Assembly (NCBI GenBank): GCA_001804345.1
Contig: MHFU01000148.1
Span: 1 to 8,497, forward strand
Reading direction: 5' to 3'
From: Omnitrophica bacterium RIFOXYB12_FULL_50_7
GTDB lineage: Bacteria > Omnitrophota > Omnitrophia > Omnitrophales > Aquincolibacteriaceae
Length of the DNA: 8,497 nucleotides
Positions 1 through 6,748 of the stretch are shown one piece after another. The translations under genes were made by a program, and so were the position numbers. The notes under the pieces are model-generated. The model was not told where the DNA came from and made no database searches. It saw only the letters and a program-made list of their open reading frames with translations. Position 1 is the stretch's first letter; every line of letters starts with the position of its first letter.

Positions 1-41
1 CCGGCAAAGTTCGGAAAGGCCACGATCAGGCTTAAAATACA

Positions 42-119
42 GGTGACAGTCACCCATCCGCCACAAAATGCTGGACGCCCGCCTGCCAGTCGTCGGGCAG
101 GGATCCGTCCTTTGGCGGA
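42..119. repeat. Nested palindromic (REP-like) element at left edge
   Basis: Several inverted repeats are stacked here. An interrupted palindrome GGTGACAGTCACC lies at 42-54. Next to it is a nested structure: an outer pair TCCGCCA (57-63) with TGGCGGA (113-119), a middle pair GGACG (73-77) with CGTCC (106-110), and an inner hairpin CCTGCC (82-87) with GGCAGG (96-101). The three stems are concentric, so a single strand could fold into one long interrupted stem of about 63 bases. I see no convincing gene. The layout resembles dispersed REP or REP-cluster elements found between bacterial genes, but that identity is inferred from structure alone. A structured small RNA is the alternative. Confidence 0.5.
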
Positions 120-157
120 AAAAGGGACAGGCATTAATTGACGGCCTGTCCCCTTTT
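119..157 (-). terminator. Intrinsic terminator after the HD-GYP gene
   Basis: A 9-bp perfect stem is formed by GGGACAGGC (124-132) and GCCTGTCCC (144-152), with an 11-base loop. On the minus strand the stem is followed directly by five T residues (119-123), and it begins about 20 bases after the stop codon of the HD-GYP gene. This is the standard arrangement of a Rho-independent terminator for the operon. On the plus strand the stem is followed by C then TTTT, so it could act in both directions. The stem sequence could also be a copy of a repeated palindrome. Confidence 0.7.
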
Positions 158-172
158 GGTTTTGGATGACTC

Positions 173-1588
173 TCACTTAGGCTCGCCCATTTTCTCAGGG
201 CGGCCGACCACTTTAAGGAACGCGCTTACGACCTCGGCGCGGAACTGAGTGCCACTCGCGCGCTCGATCTCACGCACCGCAACCTCGGGCGTCAACGGTT
301 TACGGTAAGATCGGATGGAGGTCATGGCGTCATAGGCGTCCGCGATGGAAACGATCTGCGATGACAGATCGATCTCGTCACCCTTGAGGCCGTCCGGGTA
401 ACCCTTTCCATCCACGCGCTCGTGATGCGAACGAATCACACGCAACAATTCTTCGTCCAGAACCGATTCGAGAATCTTTTCACCGGTCACGGGATGTTCC
501 TTAAGGATCTTCCATTCCTCGGGATCCAGTTTTTCTTTTTTGTTCAGGATCGTCTCATGGATCACAAGCTTCCCGATATCATGAAGCTCGGCCACACACC
601 AGATAAGTTCCGCTTTTTCAGGGCTCACCCCAAGTTCCAGGGCGACCTTGCGCGCCAAATTCGCCACACGTTTCGAATGTCCCTGGGTATAGGGATCCTT
701 GGCCTCGAGCGCTTGCACAAGCGATTGCGTGACTTTAAAAAAATAATTTTGCAGGCGCTTTCGGGATTGAGAAAGGCTCTCCGCCATCTTGTTAAAAGAA
801 TCCGCCAATCCCCCGATCTCATCCCGGGACCGCACTGCGACCCGGTAATCGAGATTCTCCCTGGCGAGCTGCCGTGTTCCCTCCGTAAGCCTTCGCACCG
901 GATTTGAAACGCTTCCAGCAATCAATATCCCGAGCACGCAACAGAACAAAACCCCCGAGAGTAGCACCACCGCCATACGCCCACGGATTTCCTGCTGCAT
1001 CTTGCTAATATCATCCGCCAGGATATCCACCCCCAGGATCGCGATAACTTTCCCGTCTTTCCCGAGGATCGGCGCATAGCCTGAAAGCGTCACTCCCCAG
1101 GGATCGGCCTGAAGCTTATGATCAGCAGACGGAGCATTAAAACCCTCCAACATTTCCGGAAAACGGCTGGCGTCGTAAAAATCCCCCGGACGAGCAGACC
1201 CTCTTTTCCTTTGGACCTCCCGCCCCGCCGCCTCGGTATCGAAAAGGAATTTCAGCTTTCCAGGCGTTTTTGTCTTCGTGAGAACGTAGATGTATTGAAG
1301 CGGCTTGTTCATTTCCAGGACTTTATTAAGCTTCGCGGCCACTTCCCGATAGGCGGGACTCCGGACACCGTCCCAGGTCAAAGGGATCTTTTGAAGCGTC
1401 TCCCCGTCCACGGCCAAAGCTGCCATTTGAGCGATAATCATCAAGGAATGGCGCAGCTGCACGAAGTGTGTGTTCAGATTGAAACGGTAGACGAGGAAAT
1501 TATTCAGTCCCGTCACGGAGACCATCGCAAGGATCAGCACAAGCGTAACCCGTGTCTTAAAACTGTAGAAGAATGCCCTACCTTTCAT
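173..1588 (-). CDS. Membrane-bound Cache-HAMP-HD-GYP protein, predicted c-di-GMP phosphodiesterase
   Basis: The 471-residue product is a transmembrane signalling protein. A first membrane segment (about 13-35) is followed by an extracytoplasmic region (about 40-200) resembling a Cache sensor, including a WGVTLSGYAPI stretch (164-174) and a GKVIAILGVDIL stretch (179-190). A second membrane segment (about 205-226) leads into a HAMP linker (about 228-280, with P230 and D256-E257). The C-terminal HD-GYP domain (about 283-465) keeps its hallmark residues: H304, H336-D337 with K340, H365, H388-H389, G396-Y397-P398 and D417. HD-GYP domains of this kind hydrolyse cyclic di-GMP at a di- or trinuclear metal centre, so the protein is probably catalytically competent. 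The ATG start is supported by AGAGAGG (1594-1600), 5 bases upstream. It is the last gene of the operon, 39 bases after the lipoprotein gene. The ligand of the sensor domain cannot be read from sequence. The domain calls are by eye. Confidence 0.93.
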   Translation of the reverse strand: MKGRAFFYSFKTRVTLVLILAMVSVTGLNNFLVYRFNLNTHFVQLRHSLMIIAQMAALAVDGETLQKIPLTWDGVRSPAYREVAAKLNKVLEMNKPLQYIYVLTKTKTPGKLKFLFDTEAAGREVQRKRGSARPGDFYDASRFPEMLEGFNAPSADHKLQADPWGVTLSGYAPILGKDGKVIAILGVDILADDISKMQQEIRGRMAVVLLSGVLFCCVLGILIAGSVSNPVRRLTEGTRQLARENLDYRVAVRSRDEIGGLADSFNKMAESLSQSRKRLQNYFFKVTQSLVQALEAKDPYTQGHSKRVANLARKVALELGVSPEKAELIWCVAELHDIGKLVIHETILNKKEKLDPEEWKILKEHPVTGEKILESVLDEELLRVIRSHHERVDGKGYPDGLKGDEIDLSSQIVSIADAYDAMTSIRSYRKPLTPEVAVREIERASGTQFRAEVVSAFLKVVGRPEKMGEPK

Positions 1589-1627
1589 CGAAACCTCTCT
1601 TTTTGAAGAATCGGGGTCTATTTTGGA

Positions 1628-2206
1628 TCATTTCGGAGGGAAGGTCTCGAAGATCTTCTGAACGCCCTCATTGAGGCGGGCTTCTTTTTTCGCAGAATCT
1701 CGTCCTTCCGAAAGCGTGGCCTTGGCAGTTCCGCGCCACATCAGTTTCTTTTTTTGAGGATCCACAATATCCAGGATCAGCGTCCCTTCTTCATACTGAC
1801 TCAAAAAAGTCTGCGATCCGCCGTAAGCCCAGGTCAGATCTTGCGCGAAATTCCCGCTCGCGATGTCCCGCGTGGACGGAGTTTCGTAGGGAAAACGGGT
1901 CATCCTCGTATCGATTTTTTTCTCGATGGCGGCCTGATACGCCACCAAAAAATCGGACTGCCCGACATCGCTTTTTTGATATCCCTTCGTGGCCAGAACT
2001 TTTTCTACAACGCTCCGGATCTTGGCATCCGTAACCACGTTAGCGATCCGGGGATCTTGGGACTCCTGTTTCATATCCGGAACCCACGAAAATGTTTTGA
2101 GCTTCGAAAAATCCGCCTTACAGTCAAAGTCGGAGTGGATATCCATCGTCGCGCATCCGGCGAGGACGAGCATCACGGGAACCACCCCCCATCGAATCCT
2201 TTTCAT
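1628..2206 (-). CDS. DUF4136-type lipoprotein
   Basis: This 192-residue product begins with a lipoprotein signal peptide: a basic n-region (KRIR), a hydrophobic stretch, and the lipobox LAGC with C18 as the predicted lipidated cysteine. Residue 19 is alanine, so by the enterobacterial sorting rule it would go to the outer membrane. The mature part has features I associate with the DUF4136 family: a DFSKLKTFSW block (32-41), DFLVAY (85-90), and a C-terminal block with GTLILDIVDP (141-150) and MWRGTA (156-161). The molecular function of that family is not established. The start is well supported by AGGAGGA (2211-2217), 4 bases before ATG. The gene follows the RND pump with a 45-base gap and precedes the HD-GYP gene, so it is probably co-transcribed. 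A role as an envelope accessory of the pump is inferred from context only. Confidence 0.85.
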   Translation of the reverse strand: MKRIRWGVVPVMLVLAGCATMDIHSDFDCKADFSKLKTFSWVPDMKQESQDPRIANVVTDAKIRSVVEKVLATKGYQKSDVGQSDFLVAYQAAIEKKIDTRMTRFPYETPSTRDIASGNFAQDLTWAYGGSQTFLSQYEEGTLILDIVDPQKKKLMWRGTAKATLSEGRDSAKKEARLNEGVQKIFETFPPK

Positions 2207-2251
2207 GAACTCCTCCTGTTCCTTAGCTCGCCTGCGTTACCGCGGACAAGT

Positions 2252-5200
2252 TCAACTCTCACTTCTTCGTGAAGAGCCGGCACGCGTCAACTCAAAACGG
2301 TCGAGGACTTTTTCCTGGAAAGCTTGCATATAAAGAAAAAGACCGGGGGTTACAAAAAGCGTCACCACTTGGGAAAAAGCAAGCCCTCCGACCACCACCA
2401 GCCCGAGAGGAATACGCGAAGAACCATCCGCGCCATATCCGAGCGCAATGGGGAGTGCCCCCATAATCGCCGCAAGTCCCGTCATGAGGATCGGCCGAAA
2501 ACGCACAACACTCGCATCGTGGATCGCGTCAAAATTGCTCTTTCCTTCAGCAAGGCCCTGGTTGGCAAAGTCCACCATCATGATACCGTTCTTGGCTACA
2601 ATCCCGAGCAGCATAAAGATCCCGACATAAGCATAAAGGGACATCTCGGAGTGAAAAATCCAGAGCGTAGCGAGACCGCCGAGCGTCCCAACCGGAAGCG
2701 TTGTAATGATCGTGAACGGATGCACATAACTTTCATAGAGAATGCCAAGGATCACATATTTAATAAAGATCGCGATAAGGATCAGGAGGCTGAGACTTGC
2801 GACCGCATCTGAAAATTCTTCCGCCTCCCCTTGCAATTTACCGGTCACCTCGGCCGGAAGTAGTTTTTCAGCCGTCTCACCAATAAATTTTGTCGCATCT
2901 CCGAGAGGAACTCCCTCTTTAAGATTGAACGAGATCGTTCCTGAATTCAACTGCGCGTCATGCGGCACGTTTTGAGGAGTCACCACTTCGGCCCATTCCA
3001 GAACGGAACTCAAGGGCACCATCTTTCCTGTAGCGCTCGCCCGGACATAGACACGAGAAAGGTCTTCGGGAACTTTCTGGTATTCTTTTTCAAGCTCCAC
3101 GATCACCTGGTATTGATCAATCTGGGTTTTATAAAGCGTTACTTTGCCTTGGGCATACGCCAGACACAAAGCATATTCGATATCCTCTGCCGTAATCCCT
3201 AAGGTTGAGGCCCGGTCCCGCAAGATCGTAGCCTTTAAGGTCGGCAAGTTCAGTTTGACGCTGTTCTGCACGTCCACAAATCCGGGATGCGCCCGGAACT
3301 CTTTTTCAAGCTGCATCGCGCTCTCATAGACCTTTTCCTGATCCGCACCACGAAGGGTATAGGAATATTTGCTCCCCGAAGCAGTGCTTTCGCCACCCGT
3401 GCTGATCTGAAGCGAGGGCGTTGCCTTAAGGAACGCGAATCCGCCGGCGATCTTTGCCAGTTTGCCGCGGATCTGGGCCAAAGCCTTCTCCATCGGAAGA
3501 CGCTTCCCAGAAGGCTTGAGCACGATATGGATGAATCCTGTGCTCTGGTCGGAGCCGGGCTGAAGTCCGGAGGCGGTCAGTGTCCTTTCAATATTCGGAT
3601 CTCCCTCAAGCACTTGGTTCACCTGGGCCTGAAATTGACGAGCCTGCTTGGTCGAGGTCCCCAGAGGCATCAACGTGCCCCCCATGATCGCACCGCTATC
3701 CCCATCCGGAAGGAATGTCTGGGGCAGCACATTGAAGAAGTAAATGGTTCCCCCGAGACATGCCACCCACAGAACGATCGTGATAAAAGGACGCAACAGG
3801 ATCTTTTTGAGAAGAATGCTGTATCCTCCGATCACCTTGTCCATGAATGGATTCATGATCCTCTGGACCCAACTCTCTTTTTCTTTTCCCTCTTCTTTGG
3901 CCTTCAACATACGCGCGCACATCATAGGGCTAAGCGTAAGCGACACCACTCCCGAGCAAAGGATCGTCACGACCACCGTGATCGCGAATTCCCTGAAGAT
4001 CCTTCCGACCACCCCCCCCATAAAAACAAGCGGGATAAAGATCACGGCAAGCGATAGCGTCATAGAAATGATGGTGAAGGTGATCTCCTGCGCACTTTTG
4101 ATCGCAGCCGGAAAAGGCTTCATGCCTTGCTCGATAAGACGGACCGTGTTCTCGAGCACCACGATCCCGTCATCCACAACGAACCCGACCGCAAGAATGA
4201 TCCCCATAAGCGACAAATTATCCAGACTGAAGTGAAGGGCTTTCATGACAAGGAACGAGGCAATAATGGAAACCGGCAATGTCATCGCCGGAATGATCGT
4301 ATCTGACAAACGTCCAAGAAAAAGAAAAATGACAAGAATGACCAACACAAGCGCAATGAGGATCGTATTTTTCACGTCATCGATGGATTCGATGATCGAT
4401 TCTGATTTGTCGTAGTAAATGGCCAGTTTGACTGATCCTGGAATCTCACGCTTCAACTCTTCTACCGTATCTTTGATGCGTTCAGCAAGAGCCACGGTAT
4501 TCGACCCGACCTGTCGGTAGATCGGTATAAAAGCCACGCCGGTATGCATCTTCTCACCCGGCTGCGTCGACGCCATAACATTCACGACATCACTCTCTGT
4601 GCTGTTCACGCAAGTCGCAATGTCCCGCAAACGAATAGGAGCACCATTCCGGTAAGCCACGATCAACGCTTCATACTCCCGGGCATCGATCATCTGTCCC
4701 TGGGGTTGGATCGAAAACGTACGCATATTTCCGTTTAGGCTTCCGCCGGGGATCGTCACGGTTCCCGCCTGAACAGCCGAAGCAATATCATTCAACCCGA
4801 TCCCGTAAGCCGCAAGCTTGGCGGGATCCACCTGGACACGGATCGCAGATTGTGAACCATAGACCTGGACCTGCGAAACACCTTCGATCATGGAAATCCT
4901 CTGACCGATCGTCCGGTTCGCATAATCATAAAGCTGGCCGGGGGTCAAGCTATCAGAAATCACCATCAGATACATGATCGGTGTGTCGGAGGGATTCGTT
5001 TTGGTATAAGTGGGCGGTGCCGGAAGATCGGTCGGCAGATTCGCTTGCGCGCGCGAAATGGCGGCCTGGACATCCGGCGCCGCGAGATCAATACTCCGGT
5101 CCAGATCAAAAGTAAGCATGATCTGCGTCTGACTATCTGTATTGGTGGAAATGATCGATTTGAGCCCCGGGATCTGCATGAACTGACTCTCGAGGGGCGC

Positions 5201-5392
5201 CGCCACCGTCGAGGCCATGGTGTCCGGACTCGCGCCCGGATAGCCCACCGTCACCGTGATCACGGGAGAATCCACTACAGGAAGGTCGCTAATGGGAAGG
5301 CTAAAGAATGCAGCAATGCCGAAAAGCAGGACGAGCACCATGAGCAGTGTCGTCATGATCGGTTTTTTGATGAAGCCTTCCGTAAAGCTCAT
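2252..5392 (-). CDS. RND multidrug efflux pump, HAE1 family, MdtB/MdtC-like
   Basis: This 1046-residue protein has the usual length and two-fold repeat of inner-membrane RND exporters that use the proton gradient to drive substrate out through a fusion protein and an outer-membrane channel. The N-terminus (FIKKPIMTTLLMV, 7-19), the YPGASPD motif (51-57) and the GILYESYVHP stretch (883-892) are closest, from memory, to MdtB/MdtC. Proton-relay residues are intact: D407 and D408 in the fourth membrane segment, K934 in the tenth, and R966 in the RFRPILMT motif. Large periplasmic porter/docking loops occupy about 35-340 and 560-865. Unlike enterobacterial MdtB-MdtC, only one pump gene is present, suggesting a homotrimer. 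K878 lies inside the predicted eighth membrane segment, where relatives usually have a non-charged residue. The start codon follows a G-rich stretch directly abutting a large hairpin. Substrates cannot be predicted. Confidence 0.96.
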   Translation of the reverse strand: MSFTEGFIKKPIMTTLLMVLVLLFGIAAFFSLPISDLPVVDSPVITVTVGYPGASPDTMASTVAAPLESQFMQIPGLKSIISTNTDSQTQIMLTFDLDRSIDLAAPDVQAAISRAQANLPTDLPAPPTYTKTNPSDTPIMYLMVISDSLTPGQLYDYANRTIGQRISMIEGVSQVQVYGSQSAIRVQVDPAKLAAYGIGLNDIASAVQAGTVTIPGGSLNGNMRTFSIQPQGQMIDAREYEALIVAYRNGAPIRLRDIATCVNSTESDVVNVMASTQPGEKMHTGVAFIPIYRQVGSNTVALAERIKDTVEELKREIPGSVKLAIYYDKSESIIESIDDVKNTILIALVLVILVIFLFLGRLSDTIIPAMTLPVSIIASFLVMKALHFSLDNLSLMGIILAVGFVVDDGIVVLENTVRLIEQGMKPFPAAIKSAQEITFTIISMTLSLAVIFIPLVFMGGVVGRIFREFAITVVVTILCSGVVSLTLSPMMCARMLKAKEEGKEKESWVQRIMNPFMDKVIGGYSILLKKILLRPFITIVLWVACLGGTIYFFNVLPQTFLPDGDSGAIMGGTLMPLGTSTKQARQFQAQVNQVLEGDPNIERTLTASGLQPGSDQSTGFIHIVLKPSGKRLPMEKALAQIRGKLAKIAGGFAFLKATPSLQISTGGESTASGSKYSYTLRGADQEKVYESAMQLEKEFRAHPGFVDVQNSVKLNLPTLKATILRDRASTLGITAEDIEYALCLAYAQGKVTLYKTQIDQYQVIVELEKEYQKVPEDLSRVYVRASATGKMVPLSSVLEWAEVVTPQNVPHDAQLNSGTISFNLKEGVPLGDATKFIGETAEKLLPAEVTGKLQGEAEEFSDAVASLSLLILIAIFIKYVILGILYESYVHPFTIITTLPVGTLGGLATLWIFHSEMSLYAYVGIFMLLGIVAKNGIMMVDFANQGLAEGKSNFDAIHDASVVRFRPILMTGLAAIMGALPIALGYGADGSSRIPLGLVVVGGLAFSQVVTLFVTPGLFLYMQAFQEKVLDRFELTRAGSSRRSES

Positions 5393-5396
5393 AATT

Positions 5397-5406
5397 CACC
5401 ACCCCC
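5397..5406 (-). promoter_or_regulatory. G-rich ribosome binding region of the pump gene, abutting a hairpin
   Basis: On the minus strand, GGGGGTGGTG lies 4 bases before the ATG of the RND gene. It is an imperfect Shine-Dalgarno match. Its three outermost G residues (5404-5406) form the base of the adjacent 24-bp hairpin, so the folded mRNA could partly mask or position this site. The effect on translation is inferred. Confidence 0.4.
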
Positions 5407-5460
5407 TGCCCACACCGGGTGTGTACCTGGTACCTGGGTACACACCCGGTGTGGACAGGG
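5404..5460 (-). repeat. Long near-perfect hairpin between fusion-protein and pump genes
   Basis: Two 24-base arms (5404-5427 and 5437-5460) are inverted copies with one difference, at 5409 against 5455. On the plus strand this is a C-A mismatch, while in minus-strand RNA it becomes a G-U wobble, so the operon mRNA can pair along all 24 positions. The 9-base loop continues a tandem repeat TACCTGG (5424-5430 and 5431-5437). Each arm also carries its own small palindrome, CACACC-N-GGTGTG (5411-5423 and 5441-5453), so the DNA could form a complex cruciform. The element fills 57 of the 71 bases between the genes, beginning 3 bases after the upstream stop codon. No T-run follows it, so it is not a standard terminator. 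It may be a REP-like repeat, an mRNA stabiliser or a translation-control element. Confidence 0.8.
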
Positions 5461-5463
5461 TCC

Positions 5464-6588
5464 TTAGCTTTGTTTTTTGGTCGGAACTTCCGCTACCATG
5501 ACACCGGAACTCAATCCCATTTGCCCCGAGGTCACAACCCTCTCGTTCCCTTTGATACCTTCTTCAACCACGATATCATCCCCTTGCCGGCTTCCGGTCG
5601 TGAGGATCCGCAGATCTGCCTTGCCCTCTGGCGTCACAACAAAAGCGAAGGTCCCCTTCTGCCCCAATTGCGCGGCCGAGTAAGGGATCAACACGGCATC
5701 TTTCTCGATTCCGAGAATCAATTTCACGTAAACGAATTGCCCCGCCCACAAAGCATTGCCTTCGTTGGGAACGATCGCCCTGAGAGAAATGGTCCCTGTC
5801 GTATTGTCGATCGAGTTTTCAATGAGCTTTAATTCTCCGACATAAGACTTCCCGTCATCCGGAACCCGGACCTCCGCTTTTAAAGTCCCCGCGGCCATCG
5901 CACTGCGAATCGCCTGAAGCTGGCGGTCCGTCACCGTGAAATCCACATAGAGAGTATCGATCGCTTTAACATTGGCAAGCGTCGGACCATTATTAGCAAG
6001 CACGATATTCCCTGGGTCCACGAGAACTTTCCCCGTCACTCCATTGACGGGAGATCGAATAGAACAATAATCCAGATTGATCAGCGCCAAGGCAAGTTCC
6101 GCCTTGTCGAGAGTGGTTTTGGCTCCCGCAGCTTCAACATCCGTTTCATACTTTTCAAAATCCTGCTGCGACACAAGCTCTTTAGTGGCAAGGCCCCGAT
6201 TCCGCTCCAGGGTATCTTTTTTCATTTTCATATCAACGTCATCCGCCCGCACCACCGCTTGGGCCTTATCCACCGCCGCCTTATATTCTGAAGGATCAAT
6301 CGTGAAAAGAAGATCTCTTTCCGCGACCCTTTGTCCTTGTTTGAAATGGACTTGCAGGATCTTCCCCGTCACCTGGGACTTAATGTCGACATTAACAAGC
6401 GCTGACAAATTGCCAAAAGTCTCGACATAGAACGGAACATCCTTTTGAATCGCGACAGCAGTTTGGACCGGTCGAGGTGGCATGGGAGGAGCTTCTTTTT
6501 TCTTGAAGCATCCATTCCCTGAGATCAAAAAAAACGCTGCGAAAAGGATGCTCATTGAAACGGGGGGGAGTGAAAAGGATGATCGCAT
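5464..6588 (-). CDS. RND efflux periplasmic membrane-fusion (adaptor) protein, MdtA-like
   Basis: The 374-residue product is the periplasmic adaptor joining an RND pump to its outer-membrane channel. An N-terminal hydrophobic segment (about 9-24) ends at C27, but the preceding GNG lacks the usual leucine at -3, so lipidation is plausible rather than clear. Domains in order are: a barrel-sandwich half (about 62-98, with VTGKILQVHFKQGQRV at 73-88), a short helical hairpin (about 100-168), the second half (about 172-205, with IRSPVNGVTG at 177-186), a beta-barrel (about 210-292) and a membrane-proximal domain (about 295-368). The pattern matches the MdtA/AcrA family. AGGAGA (6598-6603) lies 9 bases before this ATG, which favours it over the internal Met12, which has no such site. 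It lies 71 bases ahead of its cognate pump gene. Confidence 0.95.
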   Translation of the reverse strand: MRSSFSLPPVSMSILFAAFFLISGNGCFKKKEAPPMPPRPVQTAVAIQKDVPFYVETFGNLSALVNVDIKSQVTGKILQVHFKQGQRVAERDLLFTIDPSEYKAAVDKAQAVVRADDVDMKMKKDTLERNRGLATKELVSQQDFEKYETDVEAAGAKTTLDKAELALALINLDYCSIRSPVNGVTGKVLVDPGNIVLANNGPTLANVKAIDTLYVDFTVTDRQLQAIRSAMAAGTLKAEVRVPDDGKSYVGELKLIENSIDNTTGTISLRAIVPNEGNALWAGQFVYVKLILGIEKDAVLIPYSAAQLGQKGTFAFVVTPEGKADLRILTTGSRQGDDIVVEEGIKGNERVVTSGQMGLSSGVMVAEVPTKKQS

Positions 6589-6636
6589 TTTATTAGTTCT
6601 CCTATCTTCTCAATTTAAGACCATGCACGAATTTTT

Positions 6637-6718
6637 CCCTCTCCCGGGGGGAGAGGGCTAGGGTGAGAGGCTGGATCATTTCTCCCCCTCATCCCAACCT
6701 TCTCCCTGAGGGAGAAGG
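6637..6718. repeat. Paired-hairpin (BIME-like) intergenic repeat
   Basis: Two similar hairpins face each other. The first has arms CCCTCTCCC (6637-6645) and GGGAGAGGG (6649-6657), the second CCTTCTCCC (6698-6706) and GGGAGAAGG (6710-6718). Both have 9-bp perfect stems and 3-base loops. Between them, TAGGGTGAG (6659-6667) and CCTCATCCC (6687-6695) are approximate inverted copies, so the whole 82-base unit is a head-to-head composite. This purine/pyrimidine-biased pattern resembles dispersed REP/BIME-type repeats seen between genes of many bacteria. It fills much of the 160 bases between the outer-membrane factor and the fusion-protein gene. No gene is visible in that gap. It may stabilise or attenuate the mRNA. 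Confidence 0.7.
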
Positions 6719-6748
6719 AGTATCACCAAAACTCGCGCCCCTGGTTAT

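Noticed and set aside
1..141. Plus-strand frame open from the left edge to TGA at 139-141, and a minus-strand frame starting with ATG at 58 and running off the edge
   Set aside because: Both run through the palindromic element and neither shows a recognisable family signature. The visible part is too short to support a gene, although a partial gene ending or starting beyond the left edge cannot be excluded.
422..907. Plus-strand open frame opposite the HD-GYP gene
   Set aside because: It is antisense to a gene with complete HD-GYP and HAMP motifs and shows no family features of its own. The other plus-strand frames opposite the operon genes were rejected for the same reason.
3287..4057. A 256-codon plus-strand open frame
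   Set aside because: It lies wholly antisense to the RND pump gene, whose proton-relay residues, length and repeat structure are intact. Its translation is rich in His, Arg and Asp without recognisable motifs, as expected for a shadow frame.
5404..5460. Intrinsic terminator between the adaptor and pump genes
   Set aside because: The stem is strong, but no T-run follows on the minus strand. The following bases are G-rich and lead directly into the pump start codon, which argues against a standard Rho-independent terminator.
6637..6718. CRISPR repeats
   Set aside because: There are only two units, they are inverted relative to each other instead of direct, and the spacing and lengths do not match a repeat-spacer array.
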